From Hymenobacter sp. YIM 151500-1 (lineage in GTDB: Bacteria > Bacteroidota > Bacteroidia > Cytophagales > Hymenobacteraceae): 64,000 nt of DNA. Shown here piece after piece: positions 8,022 to 16,813 of this stretch. A program made the position numbers and the translations under genes. The notes beneath the pieces were generated by a model, which saw nothing but the letters and a program-made list of their open reading frames with translations, did not search any database and was not told the origin of the DNA. The stretch lies in the NCBI RefSeq assembly GCF_025979885.1, contig NZ_CP110139.1:1922001-1986000 (forward strand), in the 5' to 3' direction. How positions within the stretch are numbered: position 1 is the stretch's first letter; every line of letters begins with the position of its first letter.

Positions 8022-8084
8022 GACCGTTTGGCTGGGAATTTTACCGTTCGCTGAAAAGCTGTTTACGGGGTCTAGAGGCAGGAG

Positions 8085-8092
8085 TAGGTTTG
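8085..8092 (+). promoter_or_regulatory. Candidate -7 box for the alpha/beta hydrolase gene
   Basis: TAGGTTTG matches the Bacteroidota -7 consensus TAnnTTTG and lies 33 bases before ATG 8126. I see no clear TTG at the -33 distance, so confidence is limited. Confidence 0.35.
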
Positions 8093-8125
8093 AGCATTCT
8101 TTCACTGCTCAACCTACTTTCTGCC

Positions 8126-9070
8126 ATGAACTTGACTACCGCCCTTCGCCCCTTGTGCGCTGCCCTGCTGCTGGCTGGTGCTACTGCTCCAGCCGTAGCT
8201 GCTTCGGCTGCTACGCCTACATTGGCCACCCGCCCGGTTGCCGACAACCCCGCCGCGCACCCCCACTTCCAGGTGCGGGTGGTGGGCAAGGGCCGGCCCA
8301 TGCTGCTAATTCCGGGCCTGACCTGCCCCGGCGCGGTGTGGGACGAAACCGTGGCCCGCTACCAGCGCCAGTACGAGTGCCACGTGGTGTCTTTGGCCGG
8401 CTTCGGGGGCGTGGCGCCGGCCAGCACTACTGATTTGCTGCGCACCGTCCGTGACGAGCTGCTGGCTTACATCAGCGCCCAGAAGCTGCGCCAGCCCATC
8501 GTCGTGGGGCACAGCCTCGGCGGCTTCCTGGGGTTGTGGCTGAGTGCGACCCGCCCTGAGGCCATTGGCCCGCTGGTTATTGTTGATTCCTTGCCTTTCC
8601 TGGCGGCCATCCAGAACTCCAGCCTCACGGCCGAAACGGCCCGGCCCATGGCCGAAGGCATGCGCCAGCAGATGAGCCAGGGGGCTATGCCCGCGGCCCA
8701 GCGCCGCCAGGTGCTGGCTTCCATGATAACCGACACGGCCCGCCAAACCCAGGCCGGGCGCTGGGGCCAGGCCTCCGACCCCGCCACCGTGGGCCAGGCC
8801 ATGTACGACCTCTACACCACCGACCTACGCCAGAACGTGGCCCGCATTCAGCAGCCGGTGCTGGTGCTGGGCGCCTGGGCCGCCTACCAGCCCTACGGCG
8901 CCACCCTGGAAAGCACCCGCGCCATCTTCGCCCAGCAGTACGCCCGGCTGCCCCAGCACCGCATCGAAATGTCCCAGGCCGGCCGCCACTTCCTGATGTG
9001 GGACGACCCGCAGTGGTTTTTCCAGCACACCGACGCTTTCCTGAAGCAGCACGCCGTGGCCAAAAAATAG
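8126..9070 (+). CDS. Secreted alpha/beta hydrolase
   Basis: 314 residues from ATG 8126; the open frame extends back to 7877 through repeat DNA, which I exclude. A signal peptide (MNLTTALRPLCAALLLAGATAPAVAASA) leads to the periplasm. The fold is alpha/beta hydrolase: an oxyanion-region motif PMLLIPGLTCPGAVWDE, a nucleophile elbow GHSLGG with Ser130, and a late His288 in QAGRHFLMWDDP. The acid residue is probably in the DLYTTDLR or LGAWAA region and is less certain. These features suggest an esterase or lipase-like enzyme; the substrate cannot be read. It begins about 105 bases after the GGATT repeat element and stands as a single-gene unit. Confidence 0.8.
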   Translation: MNLTTALRPLCAALLLAGATAPAVAASAATPTLATRPVADNPAAHPHFQVRVVGKGRPMLLIPGLTCPGAVWDETVARYQRQYECHVVSLAGFGGVAPASTTDLLRTVRDELLAYISAQKLRQPIVVGHSLGGFLGLWLSATRPEAIGPLVIVDSLPFLAAIQNSSLTAETARPMAEGMRQQMSQGAMPAAQRRQVLASMITDTARQTQAGRWGQASDPATVGQAMYDLYTTDLRQNVARIQQPVLVLGAWAAYQPYGATLESTRAIFAQQYARLPQHRIEMSQAGRHFLMWDDPQWFFQHTDAFLKQHAVAKK

Positions 9071-9162
9071 AAGACAACTATCCACTTATTTAGCGGCCCC
9101 GCACACCGGCCCGAGATGCTGATTTTCAGGTCTGACTATCGTTGCCCAGCCCTTTTTCCCTT

Positions 9163-9750
9163 ATGTCTCCTCACCAAACCATTGACGCGCTGCGTCTGGA
9201 GCTGTCCGTAAAAGCCAAGAACGGCCTCGATTTCATCGTAGCCGCCAGCGTGGTGTGGGCCGCCATTGCTTTCGTCTGGACGCTGCCCAACTCCCCAGGC
9301 CTGAACGGCTTCATCACCTTCTTTGTGGGCACCCTTACCCTGCCGCTGGCCTGGCTGCTGTCGAAGGTATTCGGCACCACCTGGACGCTGCCGCACAACC
9401 CGTTGCAGCCGCTGGGCCTGTGGCTGAACTTCGCGCAGCTGTTCTACTTCCCGTTTCTCCTGTTTATGTACAGCAAGTATCCGCAGCACTTTCTGATGAC
9501 CTACGGCATCATCACCGGGGCCCATTTCTTTCCCTACGCCTGGTTTTACCGGGCCCCGGCATTTGCCTTCATGGCCGGGCTGATTCCGGTGGGCTGCCTG
9601 GTGCTGGGCCTGCGCCTGACCCCCGCCGACCTGTACCTGATTCCGGTGTTCATCTCGGGGGCTTTGCTGGTGCTGGCGGGGTGGCTGTGGCTGGTGTACC
9701 GTAACCGTCAACCCGCGGATGCCTCGGTTGTCGCCAGAGAGGTTGCGTAA
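9163..9750 (+). CDS. Conserved integral membrane protein (195 aa)
   Basis: 195 residues from ATG 9163. About six hydrophobic segments are visible, including FIVAASVVWAAIAFVW, GFITFFVGTLTLPLAWLL, FYFPFLLFMY and LYLIPVFISGALLVLAGWLW. The motif TYGIITGAHFFPYAWFYRAPAF is striking and rich in aromatics. I do not assign a function. Its last 32 bases overlap the start of the LytS-type kinase, so the two are translationally coupled, which suggests it belongs to the same signalling unit or is a protein that the kinase controls or senses. Confidence 0.75.
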   Translation: MSPHQTIDALRLELSVKAKNGLDFIVAASVVWAAIAFVWTLPNSPGLNGFITFFVGTLTLPLAWLLSKVFGTTWTLPHNPLQPLGLWLNFAQLFYFPFLLFMYSKYPQHFLMTYGIITGAHFFPYAWFYRAPAFAFMAGLIPVGCLVLGLRLTPADLYLIPVFISGALLVLAGWLWLVYRNRQPADASVVAREVA

Positions 9751-10825
9751 GGCGGGCCGGGTGGCAGTGCCGCGCCCCAGCCGGGCATTTTGGGTGTGCC
9801 AGCTCGTGGGCTGGACGCTGTACGGCGGGTTCAACCTGGCTTTGTTCGCCGTGTTTGTTCGGTTTTCGCGGGATGCGGTGCTGATTAGCGGCGTCATTGC
9901 CGGCACCTTGCTGCTGCTCAGCCACGGGCTACGCTACTTTATCCGGGCGCGGGGCTGGGAGCAGCTGGCGCCGCTGCCCCTGCTGGGGCGGCTGCTGGGG
10001 GCCAATCTGGGCCTGGCCGTGCTCAGCCAGCTGCTCATCTGGGCGCTGATTATCTGGGTGGTACGGCCGGCCCCTACCGGGCAGCCTTACGGCTGGGGGC
10101 AGTTTCTGGGCTACGTGCTCAACGTCAACTTCGTGCTGTGGCTGTGGTGTGGCTTCTATTTCGGCTGGCACTACCTGCGGCGCTTCCGCCAGGCCGAGGT
10201 AGACCAGTGGAAGCTGGCCGCCGCCGTGCGCGAGGCCGAAATGCGCACCCTCAAAACCCAGCTTAACCCGCACTTTCTGTTCAATGGCCTCAACAACATC
10301 CGGGCCCTGGTGCTGGAAAACCCCGCCCGCGCCCGCACTATGATGACGCACCTGTCGGACTTGCTGCGCTACTCCATTCAGCTCAGCAGCGCCGAGCAGG
10401 TGCCCTTGCGCCGGGAGCTGGAAATTGTGCGCCACTACCTGGAGCTGGAAAGCCTGCAACTGGAGGAGCGCCTGACCTACTCGCTCGACGTGGACCCGGC
10501 CGCCCTCGACGTGCTGCTGCCGCCCATGACCTTGCAGCTGCTGGTCGAAAACGCCATCAAGCACGGGCTGGCCCCGCGCCCCGCGGGCGGCACCATCCGG
10601 CTGGCGGCCCAGCTCGACGAAACCGGGGCCCTGCGCGTAACCGTGCGCAACACCGGCCGCTACCACCCCCAGCCCGGCCACGATGGCGTGGGTGTCCGCA
10701 ATGCGCGGGAGCGGCTGGCCCTGCTCTACGGCCCCGCCGCCCGCCTCGACCTCCACAACTCCCCCACCGAACCCGACACCGTAGAAGCCCAGCTTTGCGT
10801 GCCTGTTACGCCCTTGTCACTTTGA
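9719..10825 (+). CDS. LytS/YehU-type sensor histidine kinase
   Basis: 368 residues from ATG 9719. The first 150 residues contain four membrane segments and no extracellular domain of note. A His_kinase (PF06580) domain follows: EMRTLKTQLNPHFLFNGLNN carries the phospho-acceptor His185, and LPPMTLQLLVENAIKHGLAP is the N-box of the ATPase domain. A G-box reads DGVGVRNARERLALLYG near residue 330. Such kinases phosphorylate LytTR response regulators, one of which lies 208 bases downstream on the same strand. The sensed signal is unknown. Confidence 0.88.
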   Translation: MPRLSPERLRKAGRVAVPRPSRAFWVCQLVGWTLYGGFNLALFAVFVRFSRDAVLISGVIAGTLLLLSHGLRYFIRARGWEQLAPLPLLGRLLGANLGLAVLSQLLIWALIIWVVRPAPTGQPYGWGQFLGYVLNVNFVLWLWCGFYFGWHYLRRFRQAEVDQWKLAAAVREAEMRTLKTQLNPHFLFNGLNNIRALVLENPARARTMMTHLSDLLRYSIQLSSAEQVPLRRELEIVRHYLELESLQLEERLTYSLDVDPAALDVLLPPMTLQLLVENAIKHGLAPRPAGGTIRLAAQLDETGALRVTVRNTGRYHPQPGHDGVGVRNARERLALLYGPAARLDLHNSPTEPDTVEAQLCVPVTPLSL

Positions 10826-11033
10826 GCTTGCCAAGGACCTTCTCACGACAGCACGAGTCGTTCGACAAGGTGTTAGCCCGCAGAGGACGCAGAAGGTTGC
10901 GCGGAAGGCGCTGAGCTGTTCTGGTGTGGTCGTGCTGACGTAAGAAGGCCCTGCGCAAGCGCCCCAGATAAAGGACGACAAACGTGTTACTTGTCACCTG
11001 TCACTATTCACCTTATCGCCCATCACCTCTCCC
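10826..11033 (+). other. 208-bp gap between kinase and regulator, no gene
   Basis: No open frame of note. It contains a GCAGAGGACGCAGAAGG-like low-complexity stretch (about 10880-10910) of a type often repeated in this phylum. Just before the regulator's start lies a TCACC/TCAC-rich run (10990-11030) like those found ahead of other starts in this window. Confidence 0.5.
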
Positions 11034-11765
11034 GTGAAGGTTTTACTTGTTGATGACTCCCGGCTGGCCCGGACCGAGCTGCGCCACTTGCTGCGGGCGT
11101 TTCCGCAGGTGGAAGTGGTGGGCGAGGCCCGCCACGCGGCCGAAGCCCGCGCCTGCCTTGCGGAGCTGCGCCCCGACGTGCTGCTGCTGGACATCCACAT
11201 GCCCGGCGAAACCGGCTTTGAGCTGCTGGCTTCACTGGAAACGGCCCCGCACGTCATCTTCACCACGGCCTACGACGAGTACGCGCTGCGGGCATTTGAG
11301 GTCAACGCCCTCGATTACCTGCTGAAGCCGGTGCAGGAAAGCCGGCTGGCCGCGGCCCTGGCCAAGGTGCAGCCCCTGCTGGCGCCAGTCGCGCCGCCCG
11401 CCCCGCCTACCGCCGAAGCGGCTGCCCCGCTCACCGAGCACGACCAGGTGTTTGTGAAGGATGGCGAGCAGTGCTGGTTTGTACGCCTTTCGGAGGTGCG
11501 CCTGTTTGAAATCAACGGCAGCTACACCCAAATCTACTTCGAGCAGCACCGCCCCCTGATTCCGCGCACCCTCCAGCACCTGGAGCAGCGCCTCGACCCC
11601 AAGGTGTTTTTCCGGGCCAACCGCCAGCAAATCGTCAACCTGAAGTGGATTGCGCGGATAGAGCCCTGGTTCAGCAACACGCTGAAGCTGCACCTGCGCG
11701 GCGGACCCGAGGTGGAAGTGTCGCGCCAGCAGTCGGTGCGGTTTCGGGAGCTACTGAGTTTGTAA
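11034..11765 (+). CDS. LytTR-family response regulator
   Basis: 243 residues from a GTG start at 11034; the first residues, MKVLLVDDSRLARTELRHLL, are the exact N-terminus of a receiver. The receiver spans about residues 1-118 with phospho-acceptor Asp53 in VLLLDIHMPGETGFELL, a conserved Thr in IFTTAYDEYALRAF and Lys in YLLKPV. An Ala/Pro linker leads to a LytTR DNA-binding domain (about 140-243) with FEINGSYTQIYFEQH, LEQRLDPKVFFRANRQQIVNL and the closing VSRQQSVRFRELL. It is the partner of the kinase upstream. Target genes are unknown. Confidence 0.9.
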   Translation: MKVLLVDDSRLARTELRHLLRAFPQVEVVGEARHAAEARACLAELRPDVLLLDIHMPGETGFELLASLETAPHVIFTTAYDEYALRAFEVNALDYLLKPVQESRLAAALAKVQPLLAPVAPPAPPTAEAAAPLTEHDQVFVKDGEQCWFVRLSEVRLFEINGSYTQIYFEQHRPLIPRTLQHLEQRLDPKVFFRANRQQIVNLKWIARIEPWFSNTLKLHLRGGPEVEVSRQQSVRFRELLSL

Positions 11766-11882
11766 TCAGGGAATATTCTTGCACTTTGCCGCACCTTTTT
11801 CAGGGCAGAAGCAGTACAAGTCCCATTCGCCATCCACCACGGATGAGGTGGCTTTTGGAAACCGTTTTACGCTCTGCTTCTG

Positions 11883-12137
11883 ATGAATTTTCTACGCCTG
11901 TTTGCCCTTCTCAGCTTCCTGTTGTCGGCCGCATCCTGCTCGCAGGATGCCATGCTGGAAAAGCCCCGCGAGTACCGCACCGTTACCGCCAAGCCCGAGC
12001 GGCGCTCCAACGACAAGTCCCGCTTCCGCAAGGAGCACCACCGCATCGGCCTGGGCATCGACCTGAATGCCCGCAACCCCTATAAATACCGCACCGTCAA
12101 CGCCCCCAAGCCTTACAAATACAGCCGCCCAAAGTAG
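11883..12137 (+). CDS. Small basic lipoprotein-like protein (84 aa)
   Basis: 84 residues from ATG 11883. The N-terminal signal (MNFLRLFALLSFLLSAASC) ends in a Cys at residue 19, consistent with a relaxed Bacteroidota lipobox. The mature part is short and very basic (EKPREYRTVTAKPERRSNDK, RFRKEHHRIG) and repeats a PYKYRTVNAPKPYKYSRPK pattern. No domain is recognised. Several Hymenobacteraceae encode short basic lipoproteins of this kind; a role is not known. Confidence 0.6.
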   Translation: MNFLRLFALLSFLLSAASCSQDAMLEKPREYRTVTAKPERRSNDKSRFRKEHHRIGLGIDLNARNPYKYRTVNAPKPYKYSRPK

Positions 12138-12190
12138 TAGGGTAATGAGGTGAGCTGGTGAGTAACGTGGTGATGAATAAAAAATACTTT

Positions 12191-12217
12191 TGCTTCATCT
12201 GCTGCCCGCTTGTCGAA
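12191..12217. repeat. Fragment of the GTCATGCT-family element
   Basis: TGCTTCATCTGCTGCCCGCT and the following TGTCGAA match the left half of the element at 6631-6753 and at the minus end of 27853-27968. No right end is found, so this is a remnant. Confidence 0.5.
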
Positions 12218-12280
12218 CCACAGCATTTCGCACCGGTTCTCGCCACAGCGGTTTCCTGGGCTGCTTTATCAACTGACACA

Positions 12281-12325
12281 GCAAGAACGCCCGCTTTTCC
12301 ATGATGGAGAAGCGGGCGTTCTTGC
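12281..12325. terminator. Bidirectional hairpin between convergent genes
   Basis: A 16-bp perfect stem pairs GCAAGAACGCCCGCTT (12281-12296) with AAGCGGGCGTTCTTGC (12310-12325). It lies between the small lipoprotein gene (+) and the barrel gene (-), so it can serve both. Confidence 0.7.
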
Positions 12326-12351
12326 TTCGTCTGGCAACCTTACAGCCGCTG

Positions 12352-13002
12352 CTATTTGCCCAGGTAGAAGCCCAGGCCAATATCCCAGGTGCGGTTGCGG
12401 CGGTAGTTGTTGTCGTCGCCGTTGGCCTGCACGTCTACCAGGCCTAGGCCGTAATTTCCCACCAGAAAAATCTGGTCGGTAAACTCGTAGCCGGCCTGGA
12501 AGTTGACGCCGGCGTCCAGGGACTTGTAGTCGTCGGCTTCGTTGTTGCCGATGGCAATGTCGCGGGTGCGGCTACCGCTGACGCCCAGTACCGAGCCGGT
12601 TTCTTTTCGCCGCCCGCCCAGGAGAAGGCCCGCGTATGGCCCGGCTCCCACCAGCACTTTGCCGGGGCCAAGCTCCGCTTTGAAAGCCAGCGTCACGGGT
12701 AGGGTTAGGTAGGAAAGCCGGTCTTCCGTATCGAAAGTCACCACGTTAGGCAGCGCCGCCGAAAAGTTGGAGCCCTTGCGCGAAAACAGCAGCTCGGGCC
12801 GCAACGCAAAATTGTCGCTCAGCTCCAGCTCCGACGTGAGCCCCACGTGATACTGTGTAATCTGTTCGTTTTCAACATTTTGACCAAAAATGCGCTGCTC
12901 CTGATTAGCCAGGTTGACGCCGCCCCGGACGCCGACGCGCTGGGCCTGAGCCGTGCCCACGCCGAGGGCCAGCACGACGCCGGCCAGAAGTAGTTTTTTC
13001 AT
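12352..13002 (-). CDS. Outer membrane beta-barrel protein, PorT-like
   Basis: 216 residues with a signal peptide (MKKLLLAGVVLALGVGTAQAQ). The mature protein has alternating hydrophobic and polar strands typical of the outer membrane beta-barrel (PorT/OmpA-like) family in Bacteroidota: VGVRGGVNLANQE opens it, ALRPELLFSRKGSNF is the conserved second hairpin, LGPGKVLVGAGPYAGLLLGG follows, and the end WDIGLGFYLGK closes the barrel. No periplasmic OmpA domain. PorT-family members include a T9SS component but most are of unknown role; I do not claim the T9SS role here. Confidence 0.8.
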   Translation of the reverse strand: MKKLLLAGVVLALGVGTAQAQRVGVRGGVNLANQEQRIFGQNVENEQITQYHVGLTSELELSDNFALRPELLFSRKGSNFSAALPNVVTFDTEDRLSYLTLPVTLAFKAELGPGKVLVGAGPYAGLLLGGRRKETGSVLGVSGSRTRDIAIGNNEADDYKSLDAGVNFQAGYEFTDQIFLVGNYGLGLVDVQANGDDNNYRRNRTWDIGLGFYLGK

Positions 13003-13042
13003 AGGAGTAAGGAAGAAGGGAGAGATGAAAACAAATGACGGG

Positions 13043-13050
13043 CAAAAATA
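13043..13050 (-). promoter_or_regulatory. Candidate -7 box for the barrel gene
   Basis: On the minus strand the bases read TATTTTTG, a match to TAnnTTTG, 41 bases before the start codon at 13002. No -33 element is evident. Confidence 0.35.
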
Positions 13051-13074
13051 GGGCTGGGGCCGTTCCCGCGTGGC

Positions 13075-13785
13075 TTACTGAATCTGCACGGTGCGGGGCA
13101 GGGCCTGGTAGCGCCCGATGCGGGAGCCCCCGGCGCTGCTCCCCTGCTGCAACGGCAGGATTTGGGTGCGGTTCATGAACGCCTTGCCCTCTCCGCTCAG
13201 CACCTGACTAATTTTGTTGGCCTCCAGGATGAGGCTCGTGGCGCCCGGCACGGTGGTTTGGAAATACTGGAGCGGGTCGCTCTGGCCGGGGCCGTCCAGA
13301 ATTACGTCGAGTATCTCCGGGGTGCGCAGGGGCTGCCCGTCCCAGGTTAGGGTATAGGCGCTGGTTTTGCTGAGGTTGGTGAAGGAAGTCGGAAACTCGG
13401 CCGGCAGCAGCCCGCTCACGGTGTTCACAAACGAAGTGCCGGCCACGTCTTTGTACGTGAACGTAGCCTGGGCGCGCTGGCCGGCGTACTGCTTCTCGTA
13501 ATAGTTGAGCAGGGGCACGAAGGCCAGGGCATCACCATCGACGGTGACGGTGGCAGGACCGGTCAGTTGCAGGGCCGTGCCGGCCGCATTGCCGAATTTG
13601 AAGGCCGCGCGGGCGTAGGTTTTGTCTTCGGCCCGGTCGTACACCAGCGAGTACTCCGTGTAGATGCGGTCCTGGTTGACGTTTTCCGAGTCTTCGGCCT
13701 GGCAGCTGGTAAGGACGGGCGCGGCGGCCAGGCTCAGCAGCAGAGCGGTCAGGAGGCGGGAGAACAAGTGTCGTGTTGCTTTCAT
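13075..13785 (-). CDS. Hypothetical lipoprotein (236 aa)
   Basis: 236 residues from ATG 13785; the open frame runs 28 codons further up without a signal. The signal (SRLLTALLLSLAAAPVLTSC) ends in a lipobox Cys followed by QAEDSEN, so the protein is probably a surface or periplasmic lipoprotein. The body contains TEYSLVYDRAEDKTYARAAF and PATVTVDGDALAFVPLLNYYEKQYAG, suggesting a beta-sandwich-rich domain. I do not recognise the family. It precedes the barrel gene on the same strand with a 72-base gap, so the two may be co-transcribed. Confidence 0.7.
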   Translation of the reverse strand: MKATRHLFSRLLTALLLSLAAAPVLTSCQAEDSENVNQDRIYTEYSLVYDRAEDKTYARAAFKFGNAAGTALQLTGPATVTVDGDALAFVPLLNYYEKQYAGQRAQATFTYKDVAGTSFVNTVSGLLPAEFPTSFTNLSKTSAYTLTWDGQPLRTPEILDVILDGPGQSDPLQYFQTTVPGATSLILEANKISQVLSGEGKAFMNRTQILPLQQGSSAGGSRIGRYQALPRTVQIQ

Positions 13786-14027
13786 GGTGGGCAAGGAAAA
13801 GGTGCGAAAGGTGGATGATGGCAGCGCCTTTGCCAAACTTGGTGCCACATCTGCGCCCCTGCTTCCCAAACGGTGCCCCCTACCTGCTCCCGCCCAGCCT
13901 GGGGCAGCTTGCCTGTTCAGCCTACTTGTTATCTGGTACTACGGCGGGAAGATGTACTTTTTCCAACTCTTTTATCTTAAAATCATACATTTAGCCTGCC
14001 TCCTTTCCTGTACCGCGCCTACGTTCC

Positions 14028-16709
14028 GTGAAAAAGTATTTCCCCTTTATTCTAGCCCACTACCTGCTGAGCGGGGCCCTCCTGACCGGCCCAACGGCCG
14101 CCACTGCTTCCGACATTGTGGAGGTGTTGCCCCTCACCAACCGCGTGCTGCTGGTGCATTTCGACGACGGCACCGTGCGCCACCACCAGCGCGGGGAGCA
14201 GCGCACCAACGAGTGGGTGCTGGCTCCTGCTCCGCTGAACCTTGCCCTGGCCACTGCTCCCGGCACCTACTCCCTGGCCAGCCCCGATGACGGGGCCTAC
14301 GCCCCGGCCAAAGCCCCCACGCAGGTAGGCCGCAAAACCAAGGGCACTCAGTTTGCCTGGCTGTGCCAGGCCTACAACAACGGCTGCCTCAACACCAGCC
14401 CCGACCGCGCCCACGAGCATTGGCTGTACCTGACCCTGCCCACGCCCTTGCAGCCCGGCCGGCGCTATACCCTGAGCACGGGCGCGCTGGCCACCAACGG
14501 CGCCACCTGGAGCTTCACCTACGACGACACCCGCCTGCGCTCCGAGGCCGTGCACGTCAACAACGTCGGCTACGCGCCCGAGGCCCCGGCCAAGTACGCC
14601 TACGTGTACCACTGGATGGGCACGCAGGGCGGTCTGAGCCTAGCTGGCTACGCCGGGCGGCCCTTCCGCCTGCTCGATGCCGCTACCCGCCAGGCCGTGT
14701 TCAGTGGCACGCTGGCCTTCCGCAAATCGGCCACCAACGAGGAGTTTGCCTACGCTGGTCAGTCGCCCAACGGCAACCTGCTGGGGGCCGAGGTGTACGA
14801 GTGCGACTTTTCGGGCTTCCGCACGCCGGGTGAGTACGTGGTATCGGTGGAAGGCGTGGGCTGCTCATTTCCGTTCCGGATTGCGGCCGACGCCTACTGG
14901 GAGCCGTTTTACTGGACCATGAAGGGCATCTACCAGCAGCGCAGCGGCCTGGCCCTTACGGCGCCCTACACCGACGCGCCCCGGCCGGTGCCCCACCACC
15001 CCACCCTCACGCCGGGCTTTGCCGGCAAGCTCAAGTACACCACCACCCGCCACTACGACCTGACCAGCTCCGACGGCGTGGCGGCCGACAAGCCCACCCT
15101 GGAAGCCGGCCTCAAGGGCAACCTCACTACCTGGGGCTGGTACCAGGACGCCGGCGACTGGGATGCCTACTTCCAGCATGCCAAGGTGCCCTCCTACCTG
15201 CTGTTTCTTTACGAAACCAACCCCGCCCGCTTCACCGACAACCAGCTCAACATCCCGGAAAGCGGCAACGGCCTGCCCGACCTGCTCGACGAAGCGGCCT
15301 GGCTGATTCGCTTCTACAAGCGCACGAAAGACGCCATCCGGACGGCCGGGTACGGCACCGGGGGCGTAGGCGGGGCGCGGGTGTTTGGCGACCTGTGGGG
15401 CGAAGACACCCGCCCGGACGGTACCACCAAGGCCTCCTGGGAAGACACCGACCGCCAGTGGGTGATAACGGGCGAAGACCCGTTTATGACCTACAAGTAC
15501 GCCGGCCTGGCCGCCCACCTGGCCTACCTGCTCCATACCCAGGGCCTCACCGACCCCGAGGGCGTAAACTGGCAGCAAGAGGCCCTGGACGCCTACGCCT
15601 GGGCCAGCGCCCACGTACGCCTCGGCGACGAGGTGCCCAAGTTCGATTACAACCTGCGCCAGATTCGGCTGTACGCCGCGGCCAGCCTGTACCGCCTCAC
15701 CGGCACGGCCAGCTTCCATCAGCAGCTGCAAACCGACGTGGCCGCCGCCCAGTGGAACAGCACCACCGTGCTGGAGGGCGACTGGCAGTTTCCGGCCTGG
15801 GTGTACCTGCGCCTGCCGGCGGGCCGCGCCACCCACGCCCCCACGCTGGCCGCCACGCTGGCCGCTTTCGTGCGCACCGGCGACTTTCTAATGCTCGACT
15901 TCGTGGACCGACGGGCCTGCCGCTGGGCCGGCAACTTCTGGCAGCCCATGAACACCGGCCAGTCGACCACGCCACACGCGGCGGCGGGCGTGATGGGTGC
16001 CGCCACGCTGCCCACCACCGACGCCACCCGCGCCGCCAACTACCTGAAGTACACTTACACCACGGCCGACTACTTTCTGGGCACCAACCCGCTGAACACC
16101 ACCTGGATAACCGGCGTGGGCGAGCGGCACCCAAACGAGATATTTCATCTCGACTCCTGGTACAGCGGCACCGGCAAAACACGCAAGGGCGTGGTGCCCT
16201 ACGGGCCCTGGCAGCGCGACGTGGCGCTGGGCCCGCCCGGCCCCTGGAACAACACCTGGCCGTACTCTACCCTGGTTCCGGCCATCGAGCAGTGGCCCGG
16301 CCACGAGCAGTGGTACGACCAGCGCAGCTCCCCGCTGTCGGCGGAGTTTACGGTGTGGCAAACCAACGCCCTGGCAGCCTTCACCTACGGCTTTTTGTGG
16401 GCCCAGGGCACGGGTGGCACCCGGCTGGCGGCCAGCCCTGCTGCACCCGCCGCGCCGGCCTCGGCGCTGCGGGCTTACCCTACCGTGTTCGGTGCCTCGC
16501 TCACCGCTGAGTTTGCCGCACCTAAGGCCGGAACAGTGCAGCTGCGCCTGCTCGATGCCCTGGGCCAGCCCCGCTGGCGGGGCCGCTACGCCGCCACGGC
16601 CGGCCCCAATACCTGGACGCTGCGCCTGCCGGCCGCGGCCAGTGGCGTCTACATTCTCGAAGCCGAACAGCACGGGCGTATCAGCCGGCAGCGGGTGGTG
16701 CGCGAGTAG
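14028..16709 (+). CDS. Secreted GH9 glycosidase with T9SS C-terminal signal
   Basis: 893 residues from a GTG start at 14028, with a signal peptide ending near ATASD. After about 170 residues of linker comes an Ig-like CelD_N domain (AVHVNNVGYAPEAPAKYAYV; residues about 180-285), then a GH9 (alpha/alpha)6 barrel. The catalytic Asp pair is in DAGDWD (residues 374-377). YFLGTNPLNTTWITGVGERH is the conserved GH9 C-terminal motif, and the likely acid is Glu773 in SAEFTVWQTNALAAF. The last 75 residues form a T9SS type A sorting domain ending in YILEAEQHGRISRQRVVRE. GH9 enzymes are mostly beta-1,4-endoglucanases; xyloglucan or other beta-glucan substrates are possible. It is a single gene without SusCD partners. 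Confidence 0.87.
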   Translation: MKKYFPFILAHYLLSGALLTGPTAATASDIVEVLPLTNRVLLVHFDDGTVRHHQRGEQRTNEWVLAPAPLNLALATAPGTYSLASPDDGAYAPAKAPTQVGRKTKGTQFAWLCQAYNNGCLNTSPDRAHEHWLYLTLPTPLQPGRRYTLSTGALATNGATWSFTYDDTRLRSEAVHVNNVGYAPEAPAKYAYVYHWMGTQGGLSLAGYAGRPFRLLDAATRQAVFSGTLAFRKSATNEEFAYAGQSPNGNLLGAEVYECDFSGFRTPGEYVVSVEGVGCSFPFRIAADAYWEPFYWTMKGIYQQRSGLALTAPYTDAPRPVPHHPTLTPGFAGKLKYTTTRHYDLTSSDGVAADKPTLEAGLKGNLTTWGWYQDAGDWDAYFQHAKVPSYLLFLYETNPARFTDNQLNIPESGNGLPDLLDEAAWLIRFYKRTKDAIRTAGYGTGGVGGARVFGDLWGEDTRPDGTTKASWEDTDRQWVITGEDPFMTYKYAGLAAHLAYLLHTQGLTDPEGVNWQQEALDAYAWASAHVRLGDEVPKFDYNLRQIRLYAAASLYRLTGTASFHQQLQTDVAAAQWNSTTVLEGDWQFPAWVYLRLPAGRATHAPTLAATLAAFVRTGDFLMLDFVDRRACRWAGNFWQPMNTGQSTTPHAAAGVMGAATLPTTDATRAANYLKYTYTTADYFLGTNPLNTTWITGVGERHPNEIFHLDSWYSGTGKTRKGVVPYGPWQRDVALGPPGPWNNTWPYSTLVPAIEQWPGHEQWYDQRSSPLSAEFTVWQTNALAAFTYGFLWAQGTGGTRLAASPAAPAAPASALRAYPTVFGASLTAEFAAPKAGTVQLRLLDALGQPRWRGRYAATAGPNTWTLRLPAAASGVYILEAEQHGRISRQRVVRE

Positions 16710-16756
16710 CGGGCTGCTGAGGAGGTACCGCTTCTGCGCTGGGGCCCGCCGCAAGA

Positions 16757-16792
16757 AAAAAGCCGTCAGATATGCTCTGACGGCTTTCCTTT
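16757..16792. terminator. Bidirectional hairpin between GH9 and PaaN genes
   Basis: A 12-bp stem pairs AAAGCCGTCAGA (16759-16770) with TCTGACGGCTTT (16776-16787). There are A-rich bases before it and T-rich bases after it, so it can end both convergent genes. Confidence 0.75.
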
Positions 16793-16813
16793 TGCTAAAT
16801 AAGCTACTCAGGC

